Source: Endozoicomonas_A sp049275935
GTDB lineage: Bacteria > Pseudomonadota > Gammaproteobacteria > Pseudomonadales > Endozoicomonadaceae
Length of the DNA stretch: 64,000 nucleotides
Direction of reading: 5' to 3'
NCBI RefSeq assembly: GCF_049275935.1
Contig: NZ_CP184830.1
Span: 5,518,001-5,582,000, forward strand
Positions 17,822 through 27,334 of the stretch are shown here, in pieces. Every line of letters begins with the position of its first letter. The first letter of the stretch is position 1. Below the pieces are notes generated by a model, which had not been told where the DNA came from, searched no databases, and worked only from the letters and a program-made list of their open reading frames with translations. A program made the translations under genes and the position numbers.

Positions 17822-19435
17822 ATGTCTGAACCTTTGATTACAGAGCAAACGTCTGGTCGCTATACCGGACCTGAAGTTAAACCCCTGATTCGAGTCTTGA
17901 GTGCCGCCACACTCATAATGACTCTAACAAGCTGTCAGAGTCATTCTCCAGAGCAGGCAGGTACTCCACCAGTCAAAGTTGAGCAAAAAGTTGCCAAAGG
18001 GAAAACGGCCAAAAAAACACTTAAGGATCAGCTGGCCAAAAAACCATTGACCGACCTGTGGGATAGAACTCGTCGGGGTCTCGCTATGGACCTGGATAAT
18101 AATCATCCCCGGGTATTGGCAGAATTACGCTGGTACAAGAAAAACCAGGGCTACTTTGACCGCGTTTCTGATCGCGCCAGTCCCTATTTCTATTTCATCC
18201 TGATAGAAGCTGAGAAACGTGGCGTCCCCCTGGAGCTGGCATTAATGCCCATAGTAGAGAGTGCCTTCGATCCATTTGCTTATTCCCATGCAGGGGCATC
18301 CGGCTTATGGCAATTCATGCCAGCTACCGGAGAACATTACGGACTGGAGCAGAACTGGTGGTATGACGGTCGTCGTGATGTGGTTGAGGCCACCCGTGCA
18401 GCTCTGGACTATATGGTCAGTCTGCACGAAATGTTTGACGACTGGGAATTAGCACTGGCTGCTTTCAACTCTGGGCCAGGGCGAGTCATGAATGCGGTCA
18501 ACAAGAACGAAAGGCGGGGTAAATCCACCCGCTTCTGGCATCTTGACCTGCCAAGAGAAACCACCGCCTATGTTCCAAAGCTGATCGCCCTGGGCAAGAT
18601 CGTTCGTGATCCGGCCAAATACGGTATCAAGCTAAAGTCAATTCCTAACAAACCTCATTTTGCCAAGGTTGAAACCGGTGGCCAGCTGGATATGGCCAAA
18701 GCGGCCAATTTGGCTGGCGTTACTCTGAATGAGTTATATCGCCTGAATCCCGGGATTAATCGCTGGTCCACCCCTCCTTCTGGTCCACACCACCTTCTGG
18801 TGCCTGTTGCCAAAGCCGAATCCTTCCGGACTGAACTGGCTCAATTGCCGGCGGAAAAACGTATGCAATGGCAGCGCTACTCAGTGAAGTCTGGTGATAG
18901 CCTGATCAGGATTGCCAATACTTTTAATACCAAGCCCGGGCTCATCAAGGAAGCGAACAAAATGGAAACAGACTTGATCCGGGTTGGTCAAAGTCTTTTA
19001 ATTCCCGTCGCTGTCAAAGAGAAGGAAGAGTATGCCCTGACAGCGCCGCAGCGCCGTATTGCCAAGCAAAACACTCAGCGTGCCGGACGACACAAACTGA
19101 ATCACTCTGTTAAATCCGGAGACAGCATCTGGAGCATAGCCAAAAAGTACAATACCGGTGTCCAGGAACTGGCTCGCTGGAACAGTATGTCACCCAGAGA
19201 CAATCTCAGGATCGGACAGACACTGGTGGTGTGGACCAAAACCAATGCGCCCCAGGACGGTGTTGTTCGCAGGGTCAATTACAAGGTTCGCAATGGTGAC
19301 TCCCTGTCCAGAATCGCTGACAAGTTCAATGTCGCCGTAGCCCAGATCAGAACCTGGAATACCTTTGACAGCAAATACCTGCAGCCTGGTCAACAATTGA
19401 CTCTCTATGTTGATGTGACCCGCGCTTACGAATGA
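17822..19435 (+). CDS. mltD: Membrane-bound lytic murein transglycosylase D with three LysM domains
   Basis: A 537-residue lipoprotein that cleaves peptidoglycan to 1,6-anhydromuramyl products. A hydrophobic N-terminal stretch ends in LIMTLTSC, with Cys38 as the lipid-modified residue. The SLT domain carries the catalytic Glu in MPIVESAFDP, then GASGLWQFMPATG and AAFNSGPGRV. Three LysM units follow, beginning YSVKSGDSL, HSVKSGDSI and YKVRNGDSL. E. coli MltD has fewer LysM units, but numbers vary in the family. A terminator follows at 19451. Confidence 0.94.
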   Translation: MSEPLITEQTSGRYTGPEVKPLIRVLSAATLIMTLTSCQSHSPEQAGTPPVKVEQKVAKGKTAKKTLKDQLAKKPLTDLWDRTRRGLAMDLDNNHPRVLAELRWYKKNQGYFDRVSDRASPYFYFILIEAEKRGVPLELALMPIVESAFDPFAYSHAGASGLWQFMPATGEHYGLEQNWWYDGRRDVVEATRAALDYMVSLHEMFDDWELALAAFNSGPGRVMNAVNKNERRGKSTRFWHLDLPRETTAYVPKLIALGKIVRDPAKYGIKLKSIPNKPHFAKVETGGQLDMAKAANLAGVTLNELYRLNPGINRWSTPPSGPHHLLVPVAKAESFRTELAQLPAEKRMQWQRYSVKSGDSLIRIANTFNTKPGLIKEANKMETDLIRVGQSLLIPVAVKEKEEYALTAPQRRIAKQNTQRAGRHKLNHSVKSGDSIWSIAKKYNTGVQELARWNSMSPRDNLRIGQTLVVWTKTNAPQDGVVRRVNYKVRNGDSLSRIADKFNVAVAQIRTWNTFDSKYLQPGQQLTLYVDVTRAYE

Positions 19436-19450
19436 TAAATTCATAATGCT

Positions 19451-19485
19451 CAGACCCGGTTTTGAACGGGTCTGATATTTTTCTC
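19451..19485 (+). terminator. Intrinsic terminator after mltD
   Basis: Stem CAGACCCG/CGGGTCTG with an 8-base loop (19451-19474), followed by ATATTTTTCTC. It separates mltD from the yej-like operon. Confidence 0.8.
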
Positions 19486-19550
19486 TATAAACCACTCCCC
19501 TATCCTGTCGATGCTATATTCATTCGGATTAACAATACCAGGAAGCATCA

Positions 19551-21404
19551 TTGAAACGACTGACGCTCTCTCTTCTGCTCTATTGGCAGGGTATGCACGC
19601 AATAGCTGCGGGTGAGCAATGGCAACATTATCTGTCCATCATGGACAAGCCTCTGTATAAGAAAGATTTCAAACACTTCCGGTACGTCAATCCCGCAGCG
19701 CCCAAAGGTGGTCATCTGCGATTAGCAGCCCTTGGAACCTTTAATACACTGAATCCATACAGTGCCAGAGGAATAGCCCCCTCGCAGGCGAATAATACTT
19801 TCAGGTTTGGCTTTCTGGAGCTGAACGAACCCCTGATGGTGGGCACTGGTCCTTACGCCCCCTCCATGGAACATAAAAATACAGCCTATGGTTTAATCGC
19901 CGAAGCGGTAGCTTATGATACGGAAAAACATAAGCTCTCATTCAAGCTGAGAACAAATGCCCGTTTTCATGACCAGCATCCCATTACCACGGAAGATGTA
20001 GAGTTTTCCTATAAAATACTGCTGGAACACGGGCACCCAAACTTCAAACTGACACTAGAGCAAGTTGAACGCATCCAAATCGAAGATCACTACATTATCC
20101 ACTTCTATCTGAAACCCTCATCCTCTAAAGCGCTCCCAATTAAACTCAGCGAGCTGCCTGTCTTACCAAAGCATTACTGGCAGAATCGTGATTTTGAAAA
20201 AACCACACTGGTCCCTCCCTTACTCAGTGGTCCTTATAAGATTTCCAGAGTCAAGCCGGGGTCAACGATCGTCTTTGAACGAGTGCCAGACTACTGGGGG
20301 GAAGATCTTCCCGTTAATAAGGGGCTTTATAATTTTGATAAAGTTACTCTGAATTTCTACCGTGACCGTCATGTCAGCTTTCAGGCTTTTAAGAACGGGG
20401 AGACCGATGTCCACTATGAAGGCGAGGCGAAAAACTGGGAAACAGCTTATGTCTTTCCAGCCATGCAACAAGGTAAGGCGACCAGACTGAACATTCCCGA
20501 CAAGATGCATTATGGCAGAAGGTTCTTTGTCTTTAATCTCAGATCTCCACTGTTTCAGGATCGAAAAGTCAGGCAGGCTATCAGTCTGTTATTCGACTGG
20601 GAATGGTCTTCAGCAAACCTCTTCCATAACGCCTATGTCCGCACCACCAGTTTCTTTGGCGCCCATGAGAATAATACATCGGCGGTCCCGTCAGAGAGCG
20701 AGCAGGAACTGTTTAAAGCTTTTCAGTCGATAGTGCCACCGGGTCTCTATTCCCAACCTTTTGAACTCCCAAAAACAAACGGGGATGGGAATATCACAAG
20801 CCAGCGAAGACAGGCCCTGAAACTGCTAAAAGAGGTCGGCTGGCATTATCATCAGGGACAATTATTAAGCGCCCGGAATGAACCCTTTCACTTTACATTT
20901 ATTCACTACTCAAAACTGGCTGATCGTTACATACTTCCTTTTGCGGCCAACCTTGCCAGCGTGGGAATCAAAATGGATTTTCGAGCCATAGACCTGAGCC
21001 AATATCAGCGAAGACTGCGTCAAAGGGATTTTGATATGGTTCAAACAACCCTGACGGTGCCTTTTCTTCCCGGCGAAGACCTTAAAGGGTTATTTCACTC
21101 GGAGTCTGCGGACACTGAAGGCAGCCGCAATCTGGCCGGGATTCATAACCCGGCCGTCGATGGCTTAATTGATCATGCGCTGTCAGCCAACACCGGAGAA
21201 GCTCTTTATACTGCTATGCAGGCTCTGAATCGTCTCTTGCTCTGGGAATATTACTTCATTCCCAACTGGCAGGGGCGTTTTATAAGAATCGCTCATTGGC
21301 AGCATGTGCAACCTCCTGACACTTTCCCACCCTTTGGTATTCGTCTCACTTCATGGTGGATGAAACCAGCCTCTAAAGCCCTTCAACAACAAGGAAAAAA
21401 ATGA
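19551..21404 (+). CDS. YejA-like extracellular solute-binding protein, first of four
   Basis: A 617-residue family 5 binding protein, the periplasmic peptide receptor of an ABC importer. A TTG start at 19551 follows AGGAAG and opens a signal peptide (MKRLTLSLLLYWQGMHAIAA). The YejA-type beginning is DFKHFRYVNPAAPKGGHLRLA, with ALGTFNTLNPY. The end includes NLAGIHNPAVDGLI and LLWEYYFIPNW. Its stop overlaps the start of the next gene by 4 bp. Relatives import oligopeptides, including microcin C in E. coli; the ligand here is unknown. Confidence 0.9.
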   Translation: MKRLTLSLLLYWQGMHAIAAGEQWQHYLSIMDKPLYKKDFKHFRYVNPAAPKGGHLRLAALGTFNTLNPYSARGIAPSQANNTFRFGFLELNEPLMVGTGPYAPSMEHKNTAYGLIAEAVAYDTEKHKLSFKLRTNARFHDQHPITTEDVEFSYKILLEHGHPNFKLTLEQVERIQIEDHYIIHFYLKPSSSKALPIKLSELPVLPKHYWQNRDFEKTTLVPPLLSGPYKISRVKPGSTIVFERVPDYWGEDLPVNKGLYNFDKVTLNFYRDRHVSFQAFKNGETDVHYEGEAKNWETAYVFPAMQQGKATRLNIPDKMHYGRRFFVFNLRSPLFQDRKVRQAISLLFDWEWSSANLFHNAYVRTTSFFGAHENNTSAVPSESEQELFKAFQSIVPPGLYSQPFELPKTNGDGNITSQRRQALKLLKEVGWHYHQGQLLSARNEPFHFTFIHYSKLADRYILPFAANLASVGIKMDFRAIDLSQYQRRLRQRDFDMVQTTLTVPFLPGEDLKGLFHSESADTEGSRNLAGIHNPAVDGLIDHALSANTGEALYTAMQALNRLLLWEYYFIPNWQGRFIRIAHWQHVQPPDTFPPFGIRLTSWWMKPASKALQQQGKK

Positions 21405-23212
21405 CGATCAAACGATGGGCAATAACTCTTATGGCGCTGAACATTGCCTGGTTTTATCCTTCTGTACTGGCCAGTGTTCAGGAATCCTATCGCACAGGTC
21501 ATGCCATCAGCCTGATCGGCACTCCCAAATATCCTGCCGACTTTCAACACTTTTCCTATGTCAATCCTGATGCTCCCCGTCAGGGTAAGGTCAGACTGGC
21601 GGTTCTAGGCACTTACGATACCTTTGATCTCTTAAGTTCCAAAGGTGTGCCTGCTGCCGTTGGTGGCTACATTTACGACAGCCTGATGTTTGCCAGCCGG
21701 GATGAGCCCGGCAGTCTTTATCCAATGATTGCCGAACGTATCGAATACCCGGATGATAATCGCTGGGTACGTTTCGTTATTAACCCGAAAGCCCGTTTTT
21801 CCGACGGCAACCCGATTACTGCCGAAACTGTGAGGGATACATTTTTTCAATATAAAAATGGCGACTTCTCCAACTTCAAGCTCCTGTTGAAGGATGTTAA
21901 TCAAATAGAAGTTGAACCCGGAAACCGGGTAAAACTGACCCTGAATGTCCCCGAAGACAAAAAGCTGCCTTTTCGACTGGCCCAGCTACCCATAATTCAC
22001 AGTAATTACTGGACAAAGTCTGAAGATGTTGACACTAAGATCCACATTCCTGTCAGCTCAGGGGCTTACAGCATCAAACACTATGAGCTTGGCCAGACCG
22101 TTTTTCTTGAGCGAAATGAGGATTACTGGGCTCAGAAGCTGCCTGTGAATATTGGCCGGAATAACTTTAAGCAGATCAGACTGGAGTATTTCAGGAACTC
22201 CACGCTCTCTCTCGAGGCTTTTCTCAGTGGACACTACGATATCCGGATAGAGAATCTGGCCAAAAACTGGACTTATGCCTATAAGGGTAAGGACCTGGAG
22301 AGCGGGAAAATCATCAAGAAAAATTACCCTCGCAAGAGCTTTCAGGTTCAGTCCTTTATCTTTAACAGTCGAAAATACCCTTTTAACGATCAACGGGTCA
22401 GAGAAGCCATCAGTCAGGGTTACGATGTAGCCTGGACCAACGCCAATCTTCTTTATGGAATTTATTCAGCGCCCGAAAGCCTGTTTGCCAACTCGGATTT
22501 TGCCCACTCAGGCATACCCGATAGAGCTGAAGCCCAACTGCTTGAACCTTATCGGGACATACTTCCTGAGAAGCTGTTTAAACAACCCTGGACTGGTGTA
22601 CAAACAGATGGCACTGGCAATATCCGAAAACAGCTCAGTTATGCTAATAGACTTCTGAAACAGGCTGGCTGGGAACTCAAAAACGGCAAAAGGGTCAACA
22701 AGGAAACCGGTGAGCCACTCAGGTTCGAATTGATGCTGGCGGTGCCAGAACAGGAACGTGTTGCTATACCGTTCAAAAGTAATCTGGAAATGCTCGGCAT
22801 TGAAATGCAGATCACCTCGCTGGATGTCTCTCAGTACATTCGAAGAGTGCGCAATCAGGATTATGATATGCTGCTCAGAACCTTCCACCAGCCCGATGTG
22901 CCTGGCAACGAACAAAGAGAATACTGGAGCAGCAGTACTGCCGATCAACAGGGCACGCAGAACCTCGCAGGTGTCAATCACCCTGCGGTTGACGCCATGA
23001 TTGAGTCTATTATCAAGGCTGAATCCATCAACCAGTTGCAGGCCGCCACCAGAGCTATGGATCGCATCCTGCTCTGGGAAAATTACACCATTCCCCAGCT
23101 CTACCATCGTTACTGGCGGGTAGCATACAGAAGCCACTACAACTATCCTGACAACGGAGGTCTTTACGGCTCTGTGGACCTCAGCATCTGGTGGGAGAAA
23201 GAACCAAAATGA
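21401..23212 (+). CDS. YejA-like extracellular solute-binding protein, second of four
   Basis: A 603-residue paralogue of the preceding protein. It has a signal peptide (MTIKRWAITLMALNIAWF, then VLAS) and the core DFQHFSYVNPDAPRQGKVRLA. The loop after ALGTYDTFD differs from its neighbours (LLSSKGVPAAVGGYI), as expected if ligand range differs. Conserved endings are NLAGVNHPAVDAMI and ILLWENYTIPQLY. ATGA overlaps of 4 bp on both sides couple it with genes one and three. Confidence 0.9.
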   Translation: MTIKRWAITLMALNIAWFYPSVLASVQESYRTGHAISLIGTPKYPADFQHFSYVNPDAPRQGKVRLAVLGTYDTFDLLSSKGVPAAVGGYIYDSLMFASRDEPGSLYPMIAERIEYPDDNRWVRFVINPKARFSDGNPITAETVRDTFFQYKNGDFSNFKLLLKDVNQIEVEPGNRVKLTLNVPEDKKLPFRLAQLPIIHSNYWTKSEDVDTKIHIPVSSGAYSIKHYELGQTVFLERNEDYWAQKLPVNIGRNNFKQIRLEYFRNSTLSLEAFLSGHYDIRIENLAKNWTYAYKGKDLESGKIIKKNYPRKSFQVQSFIFNSRKYPFNDQRVREAISQGYDVAWTNANLLYGIYSAPESLFANSDFAHSGIPDRAEAQLLEPYRDILPEKLFKQPWTGVQTDGTGNIRKQLSYANRLLKQAGWELKNGKRVNKETGEPLRFELMLAVPEQERVAIPFKSNLEMLGIEMQITSLDVSQYIRRVRNQDYDMLLRTFHQPDVPGNEQREYWSSSTADQQGTQNLAGVNHPAVDAMIESIIKAESINQLQAATRAMDRILLWENYTIPQLYHRYWRVAYRSHYNYPDNGGLYGSVDLSIWWEKEPK

Positions 23213-25041
23213 AACGCCTTGTTGCGGGAATATTTTTGATAGTAACGTCCTCTTTGGTATGGGGAGCAGAAAACATTCCTCTGAAGCATGCCATAAGTCT
23301 CTATGGTGAACCTAAGTACCATAAGGGTTTTGAACACTTTGACTATGCCAACCCGGACGCACCAAAAGGCGGTGAATTCAGACAGGCCGTGACCGGCCAG
23401 TTTGACAGTCTTACACCTTTTGTAGATCGCGGTTCAGCTGCGGCTGGCAGCGACTTGCTGTATGACAGCCTGCTGCAAAGATCCTGGGACGAGCCTTTAA
23501 GTAAATACGGTTTGATTGCCCAGTACATAGAATTGGACCCTGATAACCGCTGGGTTGCCTATCATATTAACCCCAAAGCTCACTTTAATGATGGCCATAA
23601 GGTGTCAGCCAGTGATGTAAAATTCTCGTTTGATCTTCTGAGGGAGAAAGGCTCAACGTTCTACCGCCACTTCTATGATGATATCGAGAAAGCTGAAGTC
23701 ACAGCGCCTATGAGGGTACTATTTACCTTTAAAAACAACAAAAACCGGGAGCTGCCTCTAATCCTGGGGCAAATGCCTATACTTCCAGAACACTACTGGA
23801 AAGACAGACATTTTCCGCCCTCCGGATTTGAAGTCCCCGTCACCAGCGGTCCTTACCAAGTCGATAAAATCAATCCCGGACGATCCATCAGTTATAAAAG
23901 AGACGAAGATTACTGGGCACAAGACCTGGCTGTAAACCGGGGTCGGTATAATTTTGACCGCATGCTGTTCGAATATTACGGAAACGAATCTGTGCTGTTA
24001 GAAGCGATGTTCAGCAATCAATATGACTTCAGACTGATTACAGACCCAACCATCTGGAATACCCAGCTGAGCGAGAACCGAATTAAAAAATATCGTCTGG
24101 TACAAGAAGTCATAAAGAACCATAACCCCCAAACCCTGACGTTAGCCTACAATACCCGGCGACCTTTTCTAAAAGATGCCAGAGTCAGGGAAAGTCTGGG
24201 ATATGCTTTTGATTTCAGGCAGATCAACGACCACCTTTTCTTTGGAATGTATCGACCTGCTGAAAGCTTTTTTGCAGGCTCTGAACTAGCAGCCAGTGGA
24301 ATTCCCTCACCTGAAGAACTGAAATGGCTGAACCCCTTTCAGCAACAACTGCCTGAAGCCCTCTTCCATGAACCCTTCAAAGTACCTGATAGCCGACTGG
24401 CATCGGGCGACCGATTGAGTATGGCAAGCGCACTCAGGTTATTAAAACAGGCAGGCTGGGAAATAAAAGATAATCAACAAGTTAATGCCATGGGGGAACC
24501 ACTGGTCCTGAACGCACTGGTAGCCACTGAAGAACATGAAAAAGTTCTGCTTTCCATCAAGGACGGTCTGAGTCGTCTTGGTATTACCTTAAATGTTCAT
24601 CGTATAGACCCACTCCAGATGGTAGCCAGACTCCGTGAACTGGATTTTGAACTGGTACTGCATGTCTATCGACATACTGCATCACCAGGCACCGAACAGG
24701 TATCCTTCTGGGGATCGGAAACCGTTGATCAACCAGGAACCAGAAACCTGTCGGGTGTTCATTCACCGGTGGTCGATCACATAGCTCAATTGATTCCATC
24801 AGCCACCAGCCGTAAAGAACTGCTTTCAATGGTTCATGCCCTGGACAGAGTTCTGCTGTGGGGACACTACTCACTGCCTCTCTGGTACTCACCCTCCTGG
24901 AACGTTCTGTACCGGGATACTCTGAAGCATCCTGAGACGACGCCGCTTTATGCTCTTGACCTGAGTACATGGTGGTATCAAACGAATAAACCACCATCAG
25001 CCAGAGCTAATGCTGGTTCAATACTGAAGAAAGTAGATTAA
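23209..25041 (+). CDS. YejA-like extracellular solute-binding protein, third of four
   Basis: About 610 residues starting at the ATG at 23209, which overlaps the preceding stop as ATGA. A GTG at 23191 would only prepend a charged leader before the signal peptide (MKRLVAGIFLIVTSSLVWGA). The family core is GFEHFDYANPDAPKGGEFRQA. The end contains NLSGVHSPVVDHIA and VLLWGHYSLPLWY. A hairpin and a 295-bp gap separate it from the fourth copy. Confidence 0.9.
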   Translation: MKRLVAGIFLIVTSSLVWGAENIPLKHAISLYGEPKYHKGFEHFDYANPDAPKGGEFRQAVTGQFDSLTPFVDRGSAAAGSDLLYDSLLQRSWDEPLSKYGLIAQYIELDPDNRWVAYHINPKAHFNDGHKVSASDVKFSFDLLREKGSTFYRHFYDDIEKAEVTAPMRVLFTFKNNKNRELPLILGQMPILPEHYWKDRHFPPSGFEVPVTSGPYQVDKINPGRSISYKRDEDYWAQDLAVNRGRYNFDRMLFEYYGNESVLLEAMFSNQYDFRLITDPTIWNTQLSENRIKKYRLVQEVIKNHNPQTLTLAYNTRRPFLKDARVRESLGYAFDFRQINDHLFFGMYRPAESFFAGSELAASGIPSPEELKWLNPFQQQLPEALFHEPFKVPDSRLASGDRLSMASALRLLKQAGWEIKDNQQVNAMGEPLVLNALVATEEHEKVLLSIKDGLSRLGITLNVHRIDPLQMVARLRELDFELVLHVYRHTASPGTEQVSFWGSETVDQPGTRNLSGVHSPVVDHIAQLIPSATSRKELLSMVHALDRVLLWGHYSLPLWYSPSWNVLYRDTLKHPETTPLYALDLSTWWYQTNKPPSARANAGSILKKVD

Positions 25042-25109
25042 CCGCTTGGGAGACAGGGTACATTGCGATACTGACAATCAGGAACTCTCTGGTTACATGT
25101 TTGTAGGCG

Positions 25110-25152
25110 TTGATTCTGAAGCAACACAGGTATTTTAATTGCTTCAGATCAA
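25110..25152 (+). terminator. Strong hairpin between third and fourth binding-protein genes
   Basis: The arms at 25110-25124 and 25139-25152 pair over 14 bases with one bulged T; the left arm is TTGATTCTGAAGCAA. The downstream tract is CTTTTACC, a weak T-run. It could be a partial terminator that lowers expression of downstream genes, or a processing/stability hairpin that raises binding-protein mRNA over permease mRNA. Confidence 0.5.
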
Positions 25153-25336
25153 CTTTTACCGTCATCTAAAAGTATTAATGACCTTTTTATGATGAATTAG
25201 ACCTTGCCTGTCAGGTTTGATAGGTGTTTACAATATTGTCAGAAATCGGAACAACTCCGCAAGAAGCAATACCTGTAGTCAGGGAGCCGACTATAGTTTT
25301 GAGGCAAAAGTTATAACAATGCGATCCAGGCTAACC

Positions 25337-27331
25337 ATGAATCATACAGTGATGATAAAAAGATCGTTGAAGACAACGATTTTCCAGTCCCTCCCTATTG
25401 CGACCCTCTTGCTTTCCCTGTCTGTGATGCCTGTAACGGTAAAAGCAGAGGACGCAGTTAATAAACTCCCTTCCCTCTCGCTCTACGGCGACAGCAAATA
25501 CTCAAAAGATTTCAAACATTTTGACTACGTGAATCCCGATGCACCCAAGGGTGGTACAATGCGGATGGCCAGCATGGGGACTTTTGACAGCCTGAATCCC
25601 TACATAGATAAGGGGACTCCCGCTGCTGGATTAGGCTTGATTTACGATACTCTGATGACCAGCAGTGCGGATGAACCTTTCTCCATGTACGCCCTGGTGG
25701 CTGAGTATGCAGAGCCCGCCGTTGATAACAGCGGCATCACTTTCCACTTGAATGCAAAAGCCCGGTTTCACGACGGACAGCCTGTAACTGCCGAAGATGT
25801 GGTTTACAGTTTTGAACTGCTCAGGGACAAAGGCTCACCGTTTTACCGGGCATATTACGGCGATATTGCCAAGGCTGAAGCCCTGTCCAAACGCAGTGTG
25901 CGCTTCGTTTTCAAACACAACCGTAATCCTGAACTTCCCCTGATCATTTCCCAACTCCCGGTTCTTCCAAAACACTTCTGGGAAAAAGAGTCGAATAACT
26001 TCGAAGAGGGCAACCTGACTCACCCTCTGGGCAGCGGACCATACAAAATTCGCTCTGCCGAGCCGGGTCGCAGTATTGTTTACGAGCGAGTTGCTGATTA
26101 CTGGGGTAAGGATTTGCCGGTCAACAAAGGTCGCTATAACGTTGATGAACGTCGTTATGACTATTACCGGGATGCCAACGTATCACTGCAAGCATTGAAA
26201 GCCGGGGAATACGATCTCCGCTTTGAAAATATTGCCAGAAACTGGGCCACCGCCTATGACACTCCGGCAGTTAAAAAAGGTGACCTGATTCAGGAATCCA
26301 TCCCAACCAAAGCCCCTCAGGGTATGCAGGGGTTTGTCTTTAACCTGCGCAGAGATATTTTCAAGGACGTCAGAGTTCGAAAAGCGTTGAATTACGCCAT
26401 GGACTTCCAATGGCTTAACAAGAATCTGTTCTATAACAGTTACACCCGGACACAGAGTTATTTTGCCAACTCTGATATGGAAGCAACCGGCATTCCTGAA
26501 GGTAAAGAATTGGCCTACCTTGAGCCCTGGCGAGATCAACTCCCCGCCGAGTTATTTACCCAACCCTTCAAACTGCCCGTCACCGATGGCAGTGGCAGAA
26601 TCCGCAATCAGCTGAGCGAAGCTCTGTCCCTGATGGAACAGGCGGGCTGGAAACTGGAAAATGGCTCGCTCCGGAAAAACGGCAAGCCCTTTGAATTCGA
26701 AATTCTTCTGTATGATTCAAGCATGGAGAAAGTGGCCCTGCCAATGAAGAAAAACCTTGAAGCCATGGGCATCGATGCCAACCTGCGAATCGTGGATATT
26801 TCACAATACATAAACCGCCTCAGAAGCTTCGACTTCGATATGCTGGTCAGTCGCATTCCCCAATCCAGTTCGCCCGGAAACGAGCAACGGGACTTCTGGG
26901 GCAGCGAATCAGCGGATCTGCCAGGCAGTCGAAACCTGATAGGGATTAAAAACCCGGTGGTTGATGGCCTGATCAGGGAATTAATCAATGCCGACTCCAG
27001 AGAGGATCTGGTCGCCGCCGTTAAGGCTCTGGATCGGGTGCTGCTCTGGAATCAATACATGATCCCCCAATGGTATCTGGCCAGTAACCGGGTTGCCTAC
27101 TGGAAGCCCCTTAAACACCCTCTCAGCCGTCCTGATCAGGAACCTCTTTATCAGTTGGACCTGGACTCCTGGTGGATAGAACCGACAACCATCAGGGCTT
27201 CTTCAGACACGACCGCCGATGGCGAAGAAAAAAATGAAGAAAATAAAGGCATACCACTTTGGCCTGTCGGCATTCTACTGGTCATCCTGTTTCTGGGATG
27301 GGTCATCCGTCGTTCAAAACGTCGCAACTGA
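25337..27331 (+). CDS. yejA: YejA-like solute-binding protein with C-terminal membrane anchor, fourth of four
   Basis: The frame is open from 25217, but a start at 25337 (AGG a few bases upstream) puts the signal peptide near the N-terminus: KRSLKTTIFQ, a hydrophobic stretch, then VTVKAEDA. Starts at 25319 and 25352 are also possible. The core is DFKHFDYVNPDAPKGGTMRMA. After the usual end (LDLDSWWIEP) come an acidic linker (DGEEKNEENKG), a transmembrane helix (LWPVGILLVILFLGWVI) and RRSKRRN. The protein is therefore probably tethered to the inner membrane, unlike soluble YejA. It is followed after 3 bp by yejB, so it is the best candidate for the core receptor. Confidence 0.9.
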   Translation: MNHTVMIKRSLKTTIFQSLPIATLLLSLSVMPVTVKAEDAVNKLPSLSLYGDSKYSKDFKHFDYVNPDAPKGGTMRMASMGTFDSLNPYIDKGTPAAGLGLIYDTLMTSSADEPFSMYALVAEYAEPAVDNSGITFHLNAKARFHDGQPVTAEDVVYSFELLRDKGSPFYRAYYGDIAKAEALSKRSVRFVFKHNRNPELPLIISQLPVLPKHFWEKESNNFEEGNLTHPLGSGPYKIRSAEPGRSIVYERVADYWGKDLPVNKGRYNVDERRYDYYRDANVSLQALKAGEYDLRFENIARNWATAYDTPAVKKGDLIQESIPTKAPQGMQGFVFNLRRDIFKDVRVRKALNYAMDFQWLNKNLFYNSYTRTQSYFANSDMEATGIPEGKELAYLEPWRDQLPAELFTQPFKLPVTDGSGRIRNQLSEALSLMEQAGWKLENGSLRKNGKPFEFEILLYDSSMEKVALPMKKNLEAMGIDANLRIVDISQYINRLRSFDFDMLVSRIPQSSSPGNEQRDFWGSESADLPGSRNLIGIKNPVVDGLIRELINADSREDLVAAVKALDRVLLWNQYMIPQWYLASNRVAYWKPLKHPLSRPDQEPLYQLDLDSWWIEPTTIRASSDTTADGEEKNEENKGIPLWPVGILLVILFLGWVIRRSKRRN

Positions 27332-27334
27332 ATT

